From the NCBI GenBank assembly GCA_030432755.1, contig JAUILZ010000001.1, positions 62,001 to 126,000 on the forward strand: a stretch of DNA of 64,000 nucleotides, read 5' to 3'. The notes under the pieces were generated by a model. That model did not search any database and was not told the DNA's origin. It worked only from the letters and a program-made list of their open reading frames with translations. This DNA comes from Gammaproteobacteria bacterium (lineage in GTDB: Bacteria; Pseudomonadota; Gammaproteobacteria; Arenicellales; Poriferihabitantaceae). The translations under genes were made by a program, and so were the position numbers. Below, piece by piece: positions 19,818 through 28,850 of the stretch (position 1 is its first letter; every line of letters starts with the position of its first letter).

Positions 19818-20984
19818 TCAGTTTGCCGCCGGGTTTCGCCTCAACAACCAGGACACCACGGCGCCAAACACCAGTCCCCAGAACGGGGCGCCGATATTGA
19901 ACAGGCTGATATCGGACACCGTGACCAGGAGCGTGACCAGCGCGCCGGCGGTATGGTCGCCGGAAAACGCCGCCACGAAGGAACCTTCAAGCACCTTCAT
20001 CACCGCGAGACCGCCGAGCACCGCGATATAGGCCTCCGGCAGCTTGAGCGCGAACCAGGTCATCAGCGTACCGAGAATTCCGAAGGCGATCGCCAGCACC
20101 GCATAGGTGACCCCGCCGATGTACTGGCGCGATCTCTCCCCGCTCGACGCCAGGATGGCATTGGAAGGGCCGGTGACGCACATCGACACTGCGCCGACGG
20201 CCGCCAGCGCGAGGGAGCCGAGGCCGCAGGCGGTGGTCATCGCGTTGACCGGCGGACGGTGACCGGCATGTTCGAGCACCGCGAATCCCTGTGCGTTCTG
20301 CACCGCCAGCACGGTGACCGCCAGCGGCACCACCAGTTCCAGCATCGCCTGGGCCGAGAATGCCGGGGCGAACAGCAGTGGCCGGGTGAACAGGCCGGGA
20401 AGGGGGCCGGTGTCGCGCAGGGAGCCGGTGAGGATGACTACCGCCGCGCCCGCCACCAGTGCCACCAGGATCGGCGGGCCGAGACGGCGAAACGCCGGCA
20501 ACGCCATGGCAAGCAGGAACCCCCCGACCATTACCGAAGAGAGCAGCGCGTCATCCGCGAACGCGCCCACCAGTCGCAGGCCGAAGTCGAGAAAGATGCC
20601 CGCCACCATGCCCATGACGATGGGCTTCGGCAACAGCGCCATCATGCGTTCCGCGAGGCCGGTCACGCCCACAACCAGGATCAGCAGGCCGGTCACGAGA
20701 TAGGCGCCCACCGCCTGCTCGAAGGGCAGGTGATCGAGGGACGTGAGCAGCAGGATGGTGCCGGGAATGGTCCAGGCGAACACCAGCGGCTGGCGGTAGT
20801 AAAGCGTGAAGCCGAGGGACACCGCGCCGGCGATGGTGAACCCGCCGAACAGCCACGATGCGACGTGGGCGTCGCTCAGCCCCGTGGCAGCCGCCACCGA
20901 CAGGATGATGGCCACCGGGCCGGTGCAGGAAAACAGGAAGGCGGCGACACCATTCGTCAGGTAGGTGCCGTACTGGCTGGACAT
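19818..20984 (-). CDS. benE: Benzoate/H+ symporter BenE-family transporter
   Basis: Inner-membrane transporter of 388 aa with about 11-12 hydrophobic segments. The BenE-family start is clear (NGVAAFLFSCTGPVAIILSVAAATGLSDAHVASWLFGGF), as is the later signature AVGAVSMCVTGPSNAILAS. Family members import benzoate or related aromatic acids with protons, but no benzoate-degradation genes are nearby, so the substrate is open. I chose the ATG at 20984 because the longer frame would overlap the divergent cupin gene region; no good ribosome-binding site is seen for any start. Confidence 0.88.
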   Translation of the reverse strand: MSSQYGTYLTNGVAAFLFSCTGPVAIILSVAAATGLSDAHVASWLFGGFTIAGAVSLGFTLYYRQPLVFAWTIPGTILLLTSLDHLPFEQAVGAYLVTGLLILVVGVTGLAERMMALLPKPIVMGMVAGIFLDFGLRLVGAFADDALLSSVMVGGFLLAMALPAFRRLGPPILVALVAGAAVVILTGSLRDTGPLPGLFTRPLLFAPAFSAQAMLELVVPLAVTVLAVQNAQGFAVLEHAGHRPPVNAMTTACGLGSLALAAVGAVSMCVTGPSNAILASSGERSRQYIGGVTYAVLAIAFGILGTLMTWFALKLPEAYIAVLGGLAVMKVLEGSFVAAFSGDHTAGALVTLLVTVSDISLFNIGAPFWGLVFGAVVSWLLRRNPAAN

Positions 20985-21070
20985 GAAGGGAGGCGGAAAG
21001 TGAAAAGCGCGCAGTTTAACCAGTGAGCCAGGTGATGTCAGTGTGGCGCTGGGCCGGTATTCCTGATCCA

Positions 21071-21472
21071 ATGGCAATCCCGTTCACAGCGATCCCGAAG
21101 AACATGACCAACGGAATCTTTCGCCTGTTGCCGGATGGTGATCCCTCCACCGGCATGGGGCCTTCAACGCTGGTGGCCCCCGGGGCGTTCACCACCGACG
21201 ATAAAACCGAGACCAATCACAGCGTATTCCAGACCGCGGACGAGAGCATCGTTGCCGGCGTCTGGGAATGCGCGCCCTGCCGCGAGGAGATCGACGCCTA
21301 CCCGGTGCATGAACTGATGACGGTGCTGTCGGGCTCGGTGACCCTGACCGGCGCGGATGGCAATGCCCAGACCTTCACCGCGGGCGATACCTTCTTCGTC
21401 GCGAAGGGAACCCGCTGCACCTGGGAGATCACGGAGAAGCTGAAGAAGTACTACCTGATCGCGGCGGGCTGA
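21071..21472 (+). CDS. Cupin-domain protein
   Basis: Small cytoplasmic cupin of 133 aa with the Cupin_3-type core WECAPCREEIDAYPVHELMTVLSGSVTLTGADGNAQTFTAGDTFFVAKGTRCTWE. The fold usually binds a metal or small ligand; here the motif-1 His is replaced, leaving only His in VHELM. The start is taken at the ATG at 21071 (MAIPFTAIPKN); a GTG at 21023 would add 16 less typical residues. It resembles the second cupin in this window (28850), including the Trp-Glu/Asn-Cys region. Substrate unknown. Confidence 0.8.
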   Translation: MAIPFTAIPKNMTNGIFRLLPDGDPSTGMGPSTLVAPGAFTTDDKTETNHSVFQTADESIVAGVWECAPCREEIDAYPVHELMTVLSGSVTLTGADGNAQTFTAGDTFFVAKGTRCTWEITEKLKKYYLIAAG

Positions 21473-21526
21473 ACGATACTTCTGGTCTATTCCCCGATCA
21501 CCCGGTTGGGAGCACCGTGGAGATGG

Positions 21527-21661
21527 ATCCCAGCCTTCGCTGGGATTTCAAGAATAATTGAATTACTGGTCCAGTATTCGGAGTAGATTCGAGAGCGTTC
21601 AAATACCCAGCCTACACGGATTTGTTGCGTCTGACAGCGTAATCCCAGCGAGGGCTGGGAT
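21527..21661. repeat. REP-like palindrome pair
   Basis: ATCCCAGC-CTTC-GCTGGGAT (21527-21546) and, in opposite orientation, ATCCCAGC-GAGG-GCTGGGAT (21642-21661). They fill most of the gap between two convergent genes (21473-21724). They could also act as a bidirectional transcription barrier, though no T-runs follow. Confidence 0.75.
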
Positions 21662-21724
21662 CCATGTCAATCGCTGACAATCAGCGTAATTCCAGAGACC
21701 ACTGCTGAGAGGTGCGACGGTTGT

Positions 21725-22222
21725 TCAGCAAGGCTCGTACAACTTCGGTATGCGTGTGGCTGGCTGATAGAGAGGATGCGCCGGTAGTCCGCGGGCGGTG
21801 ACCTGGAGGCAATGGAGTGGCGCAATCCGGCGCCGCACGATGTCGGCCCGGCCAAGCAGGTCACCGTGATTACCCCAGGCCGCGATCACCAGCGGTGCGC
21901 CCCGGGTGAGCCGTCGTAGCCAGCGGTCGTTGCGTGGCCCTACGGGATCGTCGGCACGCAATAGCTCCTTCGGATCGGTGGCGCGCCAGGCGAACAGGTT
22001 GGCGGTAATCACGCCGCCGTATCCCCAGGCGCGCGCGAAGCCCATGCAGCGCCTGAGGGTGGGGTCGTCCAGCTGCGCATCCGCGGTGGACGGGTTGAGG
22101 GCGACAAAGACCACTCGCGGAAGCTCCGGATCCCAGGTGCGCCAGAGTGCATAGCGATAACGGCGGCAGCGCGACAGCGCGGCGCCGCTCAGGGTCGCGG
22201 GCTGGAAGGAAGGGGAGGGCAT
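21725..22222 (-). CDS. DUF1643 family protein
   Basis: Protein of 165 aa with the DUF1643 signature VFVALNPSTADAQLDDPTLRRCMGFARAWGYGG followed by ITANLFAWRATDPKEL and the C-terminal VIAAWGNHG. The family is widespread and has no established function; the fold suggests a nucleotide- or base-binding enzyme. I chose the ATG at 22222, since the longer frame overlaps the divergent cinA. It stands alone, back to back with cinA. Confidence 0.85.
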   Translation of the reverse strand: MPSPSFQPATLSGAALSRCRRYRYALWRTWDPELPRVVFVALNPSTADAQLDDPTLRRCMGFARAWGYGGVITANLFAWRATDPKELLRADDPVGPRNDRWLRRLTRGAPLVIAAWGNHGDLLGRADIVRRRIAPLHCLQVTARGLPAHPLYQPATRIPKLYEPC

Positions 22223-22291
22223 GGGTAGGAGTGTGTCACGGCGATTCTGGCATACTTCCCGCCGCCGACCGAACGCATACGTACACCCAGC

Positions 22292-23566
22292 ATGCTTATC
22301 GAGATTCTCTGCACCGGGGACGAGATCCTCAGTGGGAAAACCGTCAATACCAATTACAGCCACATTGCCCGGCGACTCGTGGAGAACGGCTTCGAGGTCT
22401 GCCACGGCACCATCGTGGGGGACGACCGGGTGAGCCTGCTGTCGGCATTCGGGCGCGCGGCGGAACGCGCAGACGCGGTGATCGTCAACGGCGGCCTTGG
22501 GCCCACGGTGGACGACCTCTCCCAGGAGGTCGCCGCCGAGGCAGCGGGGGTGGCGCTCGAACTGCACCAGCCATGGCTCGACCGGATGGCTGCCTGGTAC
22601 CGGTCACGCGGGCGCGAGATGCCGGACAACAATCGCAAGCAGGCGATGCTACCCGCGGGCGCGGAATTCATCGACAACCCCATCGGCACCGCCTGCGGAT
22701 TCGCCGTAACCATTGCCGGCGCGCGCTTCTTCTTTACTCCCGGCGTGCCGCGCGAGATGCGGCGCATGCTCGACGAGCAGTTGTTGCCGCGGCTACGCGC
22801 GATGCGCGGCGGCGACAGCCTGATCCGCCTCAAGCGTTTCCATTCCTTCGGCATCGGCGAATCACGCGCGGACCGGCTGCTCGACGGCGTCGAGGCGCTG
22901 GCGCCCGGTGGCAGGGTCAAGCTCGGCTTTCAGTCCCACTACCCGCAGCTCGAGACCAAGCTGATGGTGCGCGGCGAAGACCAGGAGGAAATGGAGTCGA
23001 TACTTGCGCCGGTAGCCGATGCGGTGCGGGAGCGGCTCGGCGCGTTCATCCTTGCCGAAGATGACGAAACCGTGGAAGGCCGAGTCGTGGCATCACTCGC
23101 CGCAGCGAGGCAAAGCCTGGCGGTGATGGAGATGCATACCGGTGGTGCCGTGGGGGGAAGGCTGCTGGGTGCAGGGGAGGGGTCGGAGTGGATCCGCACC
23201 TGCCAGGTGAGTCATGACCCCGGCGAACTGGCGCGCCTGGTCGGTGGAACGCCATTGTCTGCCGACGCAAGACTGGAATCTGCCGTCGCCGAGACTCTGG
23301 CCGGGCACCTGCGCGGGGCGTCCGGCGTGGACCATGCGCTGGTCGTACTGACGGCGCCGGGGCAGCCTGGAGAGGAAGGCGCGGAGGCGCGTTCCCTGGT
23401 CGTCATCGGCATCGCCGGGCCGAGTGGCACGGAAACCCGTGAGGCGGTGCTGCCCGGAAGCAGGGAATGGTTTCGCCTGGGCGCCGGCGAGCTCGCCCTC
23501 GACTGCCTGCGACGCCATCTCGCGGGCGTGCCGGTATATCAGAAGATCGACTTCGAGCAACATTGA
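22292..23566 (+). CDS. cinA: CinA-like protein with intact MoaB/MogA-like domain and degenerate amidase domain
   Basis: Two-domain CinA architecture, 424 aa. Residues about 1-170 form the molybdopterin-binding-like (COG1058) domain: LCTGDEILSGKTVNTN, NGGLGPTVDDLSQEVAAE, FFFTPGVPREMRRM. In CinA this part is an ADP-ribose pyrophosphatase. The C-terminal domain should be nicotinamide-nucleotide amidase (PncC). Its catalytic AESCTGG motif reads VMEMHTGG here, so the nucleophilic Ser is lost, and the following GG-YSN region is also unrecognisable. The later GIAGPSG stretch remains. NMN amidase activity is therefore unlikely. It stands alone. Confidence 0.85.
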   Translation: MLIEILCTGDEILSGKTVNTNYSHIARRLVENGFEVCHGTIVGDDRVSLLSAFGRAAERADAVIVNGGLGPTVDDLSQEVAAEAAGVALELHQPWLDRMAAWYRSRGREMPDNNRKQAMLPAGAEFIDNPIGTACGFAVTIAGARFFFTPGVPREMRRMLDEQLLPRLRAMRGGDSLIRLKRFHSFGIGESRADRLLDGVEALAPGGRVKLGFQSHYPQLETKLMVRGEDQEEMESILAPVADAVRERLGAFILAEDDETVEGRVVASLAAARQSLAVMEMHTGGAVGGRLLGAGEGSEWIRTCQVSHDPGELARLVGGTPLSADARLESAVAETLAGHLRGASGVDHALVVLTAPGQPGEEGAEARSLVVIGIAGPSGTETREAVLPGSREWFRLGAGELALDCLRRHLAGVPVYQKIDFEQH

Positions 23567-23688
23567 AACTTGTGCCCTCGCGCAGCGCGCGGATTAGCCG
23601 CCGGAAAACACCCGTAGCGTTGTTTTTTTCGCGGCGATTGGGACAAAGTTCAAGTTTCGCCACCACAAACCCTGACCGGAAAACGCCC

Positions 23689-24750
23689 ATGCAATCTACG
23701 CGCAAGAACCTGAAGACGATCGGCCTCAACCTGGGGCTCGCCCTGGGACTCGCAACCGGCGCCGTCCACGCCGACGGCAAGCTGGTGATCTCCAACTGGG
23801 ACGGCTACATGCCCGCGGAACTGCCCGACCAGTTCAGGGAAGCCACGGGGACCGAGGCGGAGGTCTCCTTCCATGCCACCAACGAGGAAATCATGGGCAA
23901 GGTGGTGGCCAGTGGCGGCAAGGGCTATGACGTGCTGTTCGTTTCCTCGCCATTTGCCGAGGCGCTCAACAAGCTTGGCCTGACGGCGCCCATCGAGGCG
24001 TCGAAGATTCCCAACCTGGCCAACCTTTACCCGGAAGCCTCCGAGCTCGAGTACGATCCCGGCAACACCTTCTCGGTGCCGTACGCATGGGGCACCACAG
24101 GCCTCTGCTATCGCTCCGACCTGGTGGAAGGCACGCCGGACAGCTGGATGGACCTGCTGGCGCCTTCCGATGACCTCAAGGGCAAGGTCACCATGCTCGC
24201 CACCGATCGCTGGCTCATGGGCGCCGGCCTGCTGGCGAAAGGTTACTCCGTCAACGAGGCCGACCAGGCGAAGATCGACGAGGTGAAGGACCTCCTGATC
24301 GATGCGAAGAAGAACCTGCTGGCCTACGATGACACCACGTTCTATTCCAAGCTGGTGTCCGGGGAAGCCTCTCTGGTGCATGCCTGGGACGGCTGGTGCA
24401 ACTACGGCATCGCCGAGAACCCGGACATCAAGTACGTGATCCCGAACGAGGGCACCGACCTGTGGGTGGACACCATGGTGATCATGAAATCCTCCGAAAA
24501 CCCGGACGCGGCCCACGCCTTCATCGACTACATCCTCGGCGCGGAGACCGGTCAGTGGGTGGTGGAGAACATCATGTACAAGGTGCCCAACAAGGCGGCC
24601 ATGGAGGCGGTAGGCGAGGACATGCTCACCGCCTATCCCAACATCGCCATTCCCCCGGCCGACCTGTTGCAGGGCGAGATGCTGCGCGACCTCGGCCAGG
24701 TGCAGAAGGCCTATACGCGCGCGGTCTCCGAAATCACCGCCTCGCAGTAA
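23689..24750 (+). CDS. Polyamine-type (PotD/PotF family) ABC transporter substrate-binding protein
   Basis: Periplasmic binding protein of 353 aa. Signal peptide about residues 1-26 (ending VHA), then the PotD/PotF start LVISNWDGYMPAELPDQFREATG and later PYAWGTTGLCYRSD and LVHAWDGWCNYGI. These match spermidine/putrescine-binding proteins, but the exact ligand cannot be read from sequence. I chose the ATG at 23689 directly before the signal peptide; upstream codons in frame are not protein-like. It heads the operon; the 122-nt upstream region has no clear promoter. A 7-bp hairpin (24768-24786) follows the gene. Confidence 0.92.
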   Translation: MQSTRKNLKTIGLNLGLALGLATGAVHADGKLVISNWDGYMPAELPDQFREATGTEAEVSFHATNEEIMGKVVASGGKGYDVLFVSSPFAEALNKLGLTAPIEASKIPNLANLYPEASELEYDPGNTFSVPYAWGTTGLCYRSDLVEGTPDSWMDLLAPSDDLKGKVTMLATDRWLMGAGLLAKGYSVNEADQAKIDEVKDLLIDAKKNLLAYDDTTFYSKLVSGEASLVHAWDGWCNYGIAENPDIKYVIPNEGTDLWVDTMVIMKSSENPDAAHAFIDYILGAETGQWVVENIMYKVPNKAAMEAVGEDMLTAYPNIAIPPADLLQGEMLRDLGQVQKAYTRAVSEITASQ

Positions 24751-24767
24751 TCCGCGCGACCAGCCGC

Positions 24768-24786
24768 CCGCCGGTCTGACCGGCGG
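24768..24786 (+). other. Hairpin after the polyamine-binding-protein gene
   Basis: CCGCCGG-TCTGA-CCGGCGG, no T-run. Stems at the 3' end of binding-protein genes often protect that part of the message from decay and so raise its level relative to the permease genes. That role is inferred here. Confidence 0.4.
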
Positions 24787-24812
24787 CGCGGCGTTGCGTC
24801 CACGCTAAACCG

Positions 24813-25673
24813 ATGCGCCAGTCCACCCGCTCCCTGTTGCTGGTCCTGCCCGGCGTGGGCTGGCTCACCGTCCTCATGGTGGTGCCCTGCATCCTGGTGT
24901 TCGTCTACGCGTTCTTCGAGCGCGGCGTCTACGGCGGCATCGACTACCGTTTCAACCTGGAGAACTTCCAGCGTACCGGCGAGGCGGTCTACTTCTCCAT
25001 CTTCCTCACCTCGGCGAAGATCGCCGGCCTCGCCACCCTCGTCGCGGTGCTGATCGGCTATCCGGCGGCCTGGGCCATTGCCCGCGCGCCGTCCAATCGC
25101 CAGACCCGCTACCTGGTGCTGGTGATGCTGCCCTTCTGGAGCAACTTCCTGATACGCACCTATGCCTGGATCGTGCTGCTCAATCGCGAGGGCCTCATCA
25201 ACCGCGGCCTCGGCGGCCTCGGCCTGATCGATGAACCGCTCAACATCCTCTATAACCAGTTCGCCATCGTCACCGGCCTGGTCTACAACTACCTGCCCTT
25301 CGTCATCCTCGCGATCTATTCCAGCATCCAGCAACTCAACCGCGAAGTGCTGGAAGCCTCCGAGGACCTCGGCGCGCCGGCGTGGAAGACGTTTCTCCGC
25401 GTCACCCTGCCGCTTACCCTGCCCGGGGTGGCGGCGGGGGCGGTGTTCGTGTTCGTGCTGTCCATCGGCAACTTCATCACCCCCGACCTGCTCGGCGGTG
25501 GCCGCATCCAGATGGTGGGTAACCTGATCTACGACCAGTTTCTCACCGCCCGGGACTGGCCCTTCGGCGCCGCGCTGTCGATGTTCCTCATCATGATCAT
25601 GATGGCGTTGCTGTTCGCCCAGGCGGTGGCGGCCAATCGCGCGCAGCGCGCGGGTGGGGCGATCCATGCATAG
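24813..25673 (+). CDS. potB: Polyamine-type ABC transporter permease, PotB/PotH family
   Basis: Inner-membrane permease of 286 aa with six hydrophobic segments. The start LLVLPGVGWLTVLMVVPCILVFVYAFFERG and the EAA loop EASEDLGAPAWKTFLRVTLPLTLPG are typical of PotB/PotH. It pairs with the next gene to form the channel. The 3' end overlaps potC by 8 nt. Confidence 0.93.
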   Translation: MRQSTRSLLLVLPGVGWLTVLMVVPCILVFVYAFFERGVYGGIDYRFNLENFQRTGEAVYFSIFLTSAKIAGLATLVAVLIGYPAAWAIARAPSNRQTRYLVLVMLPFWSNFLIRTYAWIVLLNREGLINRGLGGLGLIDEPLNILYNQFAIVTGLVYNYLPFVILAIYSSIQQLNREVLEASEDLGAPAWKTFLRVTLPLTLPGVAAGAVFVFVLSIGNFITPDLLGGGRIQMVGNLIYDQFLTARDWPFGAALSMFLIMIMMALLFAQAVAANRAQRAGGAIHA

Positions 25674-26445
25674 AAGCGGACTCATTCTGCGCGGTCATCT
25701 CGTTGTCGTGTTCGCGTTCCTTTACATCCCCATCGCGGTGTTGATGCTGCTCAGCTTCAATCGCGCGGGCCTGCCCACCGCGTGGACCGGTTTCTCGCTC
25801 GACTGGTATACGAAGCTGGCGAACAGCGGCGACATACTCTCCGCGGCCGGCAACACCCTGGTCGTGGCGACGGTTTCCACACTGCTGGCCACCGCGCTGG
25901 GAACCATGCTGGCGCTGGGCGTGTCGCGGCGGAAGCCGTCGTCGGCGCTGGACGCGCTCCTGTTCGCGCCGATGATCATCCCCGATATCGTGCTCGCCAT
26001 CGCGCTGCTGTCGTTCTACACCCTGCTCGACTTCACCCTCGGGCTGCATTCCATCATCCTCTCCCACGTGGTGTTCAACATCGCCTTCGTCTGCGCGGTG
26101 GTGCGCGCCCGGCTGCGGCATTTCGACCATGCCCTGGTGGAGGCCTCGGAGGATCTCGGCGCTTCCGGCTTCACCACATTTCGCCGGGTGACCCTGCCGC
26201 TGATCTTCCCCGGCGTGCTGGCGGGAGCGCTGCTCGCGTTCACGCTCTCGGTGGACGAGTTCATCATCGCCTTCTTCACCGCTGGCGCGGGCGCGGCGTC
26301 CACCACGCTGCCGATGCGCATCTATTCCATGATCCGCTTCGGCGTGACACCCGAGATCAACGCCATGGCCACCCTGGTGATGCTGTTCAGCTTCACCCTG
26401 GTGCTGGCGTCGATGCGGCTCGACAAGCGCGCGCTGACCGGCTGA
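25666..26445 (+). CDS. potC: Polyamine-type ABC transporter permease, PotC/PotI family
   Basis: Second inner-membrane permease, 259 aa, with six hydrophobic segments and the EAA loop EASEDLGASGFTTFRRVTLPLIFPGVL. The PotC-typical VDEFIIAFFTAGAGAASTTLPMRIYSMIRFGVTPEINA follows. The start is the ATG at 25666, overlapping the potB stop. Its own stop overlaps the start of the ATPase gene. Confidence 0.93.
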   Translation: MHRSGLILRGHLVVVFAFLYIPIAVLMLLSFNRAGLPTAWTGFSLDWYTKLANSGDILSAAGNTLVVATVSTLLATALGTMLALGVSRRKPSSALDALLFAPMIIPDIVLAIALLSFYTLLDFTLGLHSIILSHVVFNIAFVCAVVRARLRHFDHALVEASEDLGASGFTTFRRVTLPLIFPGVLAGALLAFTLSVDEFIIAFFTAGAGAASTTLPMRIYSMIRFGVTPEINAMATLVMLFSFTLVLASMRLDKRALTG

Positions 26446-28850
26446 TGGATTCCCGCCGCACCGTCATATCGCTCCACGGCCTGACGCGGCGTTTCGGCGA
26501 CGCGGTGGCGGTGAACGACCTTTCCCTCGATCTCGAGGAGGGCGAGTTCTTCGCGCTGCTGGGTCCTTCCGGCTGCGGAAAGACCACTTTGCTCAGAATA
26601 ATCGCCGGATTCGAGACGCCGGATCACGGCAGCGTCCTGCTGGACGGCGAGGACATCACGGCGCTCCGCCCCAATCGCCGGCCGGTGAACATGATGTTCC
26701 AGTCCTACGCACTGTTCCCGCACATGACGGTAACCGCCAACGTGCGCTACGGACTCGAGATGGAGCGCCTGCCGGCGGCGGAGATCCGCGCGCGCGTCGA
26801 GGCGATCCTCGAGAAGACCCAGTTGTCCGCCCTGTCCGACAGACGCCCGGGGGAACTGTCCGGCGGCCAGCGCCAGCGCGTCGCCCTCGCGCGCGCCATC
26901 GTCAAGGAGCCGCGTGTACTGCTGCTCGACGAACCACTCGGCGCGCTCGATCGCAAGCTCAGGGAGCAGATGCAGATCGAACTCAAGCGCCTCCAGCACG
27001 AGCTTGGCATCACGTTCGTCGTGGTGACCCACGACCAGGAGGAGGCGCTGGTGATGGCCGATCGCATCGCCCTCATGCGGGACGGGCAAATCATCCAGGT
27101 CGACACGCCACGTGGACTTTACGACCGGCCCAACAGCCGATTCGTCGCCGACTTCATCGGCGAGTCCGGTTTCATAGCCGGAAAGGTCGCAGACGCCGGC
27201 CTCGCGAGCGACCATCACGGATTGCTGCCCGTTGACGACCCATCCATGCTCGCCACCGGATCGCGCGCGGTGATCGCCATTCGCCCCGAGCGTATCCGCG
27301 TCAGCACCGAGAGGCCCACGGCGGGTCCGGCGGTCAGCGGCGTCGTCGACGGCGTTGCCTATCACGGCGAGGGCGTTAAACTCATGGTCGCAGTGGCCGG
27401 CATGGAGCGGCCGCTGGTGGCGCGCGTGCCCGCCGAACGGGCCGGCGACGAGCTGCCCGGCCCCGGCGACGAAGTCTGGTGTGGCTGGGATCCGGTCCAC
27501 GGACGCCTGCTGCCTGAAGACCCGAATCAAACCATTACACGACACGAGAAAGAACCCAGCGACATGACCCAGAAAACCTTTGCATTCTTCCCCGAGGCCG
27601 CCTTCGGTCCCGCCCTCAATTCCGTGGGCATCGCCCAGGCCGTGGAAAAGCTCGGTCACCGGGCGGTGTTCCTGTCCGACCCCGGTTTCGTGGAGGTCTA
27701 CCAGGGCTACGGCTTCGAGGCGCATCCGGTGAACCTGTCGGAGCCGATGCCCCCGGAGGAGATGGCGAAGTTCTGGACCGACTTCATCAACGGCCACATT
27801 CCCAATTTCCGCAAGCCCCCCATCGACCAGGTGGACAACTACGTGAAGGACTGCTGGGGCGCCATCGTCGACAGCGCCAAGTGGGCCGAGAAAGACCTGC
27901 CCGGCGTACTCGACAGCATCAAGCCGGACGTCGTCTGCGTGGACAACGTCATCATGTTCCCGGCGATCAAGCGCTACGCCGCGGAGAACGGCGTACCCTG
28001 GGTGCGCGTCATCTCCTGTTCCGAGAACGAGATCGAGGACCCGGCCATCCCGCCGCACCTGTCGGGCTGCGGGGAGAACGACAGCGCCTGCCACGCCGCT
28101 TACCGCGAGCGTTTCAACACCGTGATCAAGCCGATCCACGACGACTACAACGCATTTCTCGCGTCCTGCGGGGAAGCGCCCTACAAGCTGGGAGAGTTCT
28201 TCGAGGCCTCGCCGCACATGAACCTGCTGCTCTATCCCGAGCCGGTGAAGTTCAAGCGCTCCGAGCCGCTGGACCCGGCGCGCTTCCAGTACCTCGAGGG
28301 CTGCGTGCGCAAGGACGAGGACTACGCCATCCCGACCTTCAAGGCCAACAACGACAAGCCGCTGCTCTACGTCTCCTATGGCTCCCTGGGCGCCGGGGAT
28401 ACCGATCTCCTGAAGCGGGTGATCAAGACCATCGCCGGGTTGCCGGTGCGCGCGCTGGTGAACGTCGGCGACTACGAATCCGAGTACGGCGACATGCCCG
28501 ACAACGTGATCATCCAGGGCTGGTATCCACAGCCGTCGGTGATTCCCCAGGTGGATCTCGTGATCCATCACGGCGGCAACAACAGCTTCACCGAGTGCCT
28601 CTACTTCGGCAAGCCCGCGATCATCATGCCCTATGTCTGGGACGGCCACGACAATGCCACCCGGGTGCAGGAGACCGGGCATGGCTTCAAGCTCGACCGC
28701 TATGACTGGGACGACGCCGCGCTCGCGGAGAAGATCAACGCCGCGCTCAACGACGAGGCAATGAAGGCGAAGCTGGCCGCAACCTCCGCCCACATGCAGG
28801 GTCGCCACGGCCCGACGAAGGCGGCGCAGATCCTGGACGGCATGCTGTGA
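26445..28850 (+). CDS. Fusion: polyamine-type ABC ATPase (PotA) joined in frame to a GT1-like glycosyltransferase
   Basis: One open frame of 801 aa covers what are normally two proteins. Residues 1 to about 363 are a complete PotA-type ATPase: Walker A GPSGCGKT (40-47), signature LSGGQRQR (138-145), Walker B VLLLDEP (158-164), switch His in VTHDQEEA, and a C-terminal TOBE region. Residues 374-801 begin with Met (ATG at 27564) and form a complete glycosyltransferase resembling the UGT/MGT group, with the donor-site segment VDLVIHHGGNNSFTECLYFGKP. The short linker (NQTITRHEKEPSD) looks like translated spacer DNA and includes a weak ribosome-binding stretch (GAGAAAGA) before ATG 27564. Either a real fusion exists, or the second half is also made separately by internal initiation. 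A sequencing error hiding a stop is possible. Confidence 0.88.
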   Translation: MDSRRTVISLHGLTRRFGDAVAVNDLSLDLEEGEFFALLGPSGCGKTTLLRIIAGFETPDHGSVLLDGEDITALRPNRRPVNMMFQSYALFPHMTVTANVRYGLEMERLPAAEIRARVEAILEKTQLSALSDRRPGELSGGQRQRVALARAIVKEPRVLLLDEPLGALDRKLREQMQIELKRLQHELGITFVVVTHDQEEALVMADRIALMRDGQIIQVDTPRGLYDRPNSRFVADFIGESGFIAGKVADAGLASDHHGLLPVDDPSMLATGSRAVIAIRPERIRVSTERPTAGPAVSGVVDGVAYHGEGVKLMVAVAGMERPLVARVPAERAGDELPGPGDEVWCGWDPVHGRLLPEDPNQTITRHEKEPSDMTQKTFAFFPEAAFGPALNSVGIAQAVEKLGHRAVFLSDPGFVEVYQGYGFEAHPVNLSEPMPPEEMAKFWTDFINGHIPNFRKPPIDQVDNYVKDCWGAIVDSAKWAEKDLPGVLDSIKPDVVCVDNVIMFPAIKRYAAENGVPWVRVISCSENEIEDPAIPPHLSGCGENDSACHAAYRERFNTVIKPIHDDYNAFLASCGEAPYKLGEFFEASPHMNLLLYPEPVKFKRSEPLDPARFQYLEGCVRKDEDYAIPTFKANNDKPLLYVSYGSLGAGDTDLLKRVIKTIAGLPVRALVNVGDYESEYGDMPDNVIIQGWYPQPSVIPQVDLVIHHGGNNSFTECLYFGKPAIIMPYVWDGHDNATRVQETGHGFKLDRYDWDDAALAEKINAALNDEAMKAKLAATSAHMQGRHGPTKAAQILDGML

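Noticed and set aside
26322..28808. Long open frame on the minus strand opposite the ATPase-glycosyltransferase gene
   Set aside because: It is the complement of strongly conserved coding sequence; its translation has no recognisable domain and arises from GC-rich codon bias.
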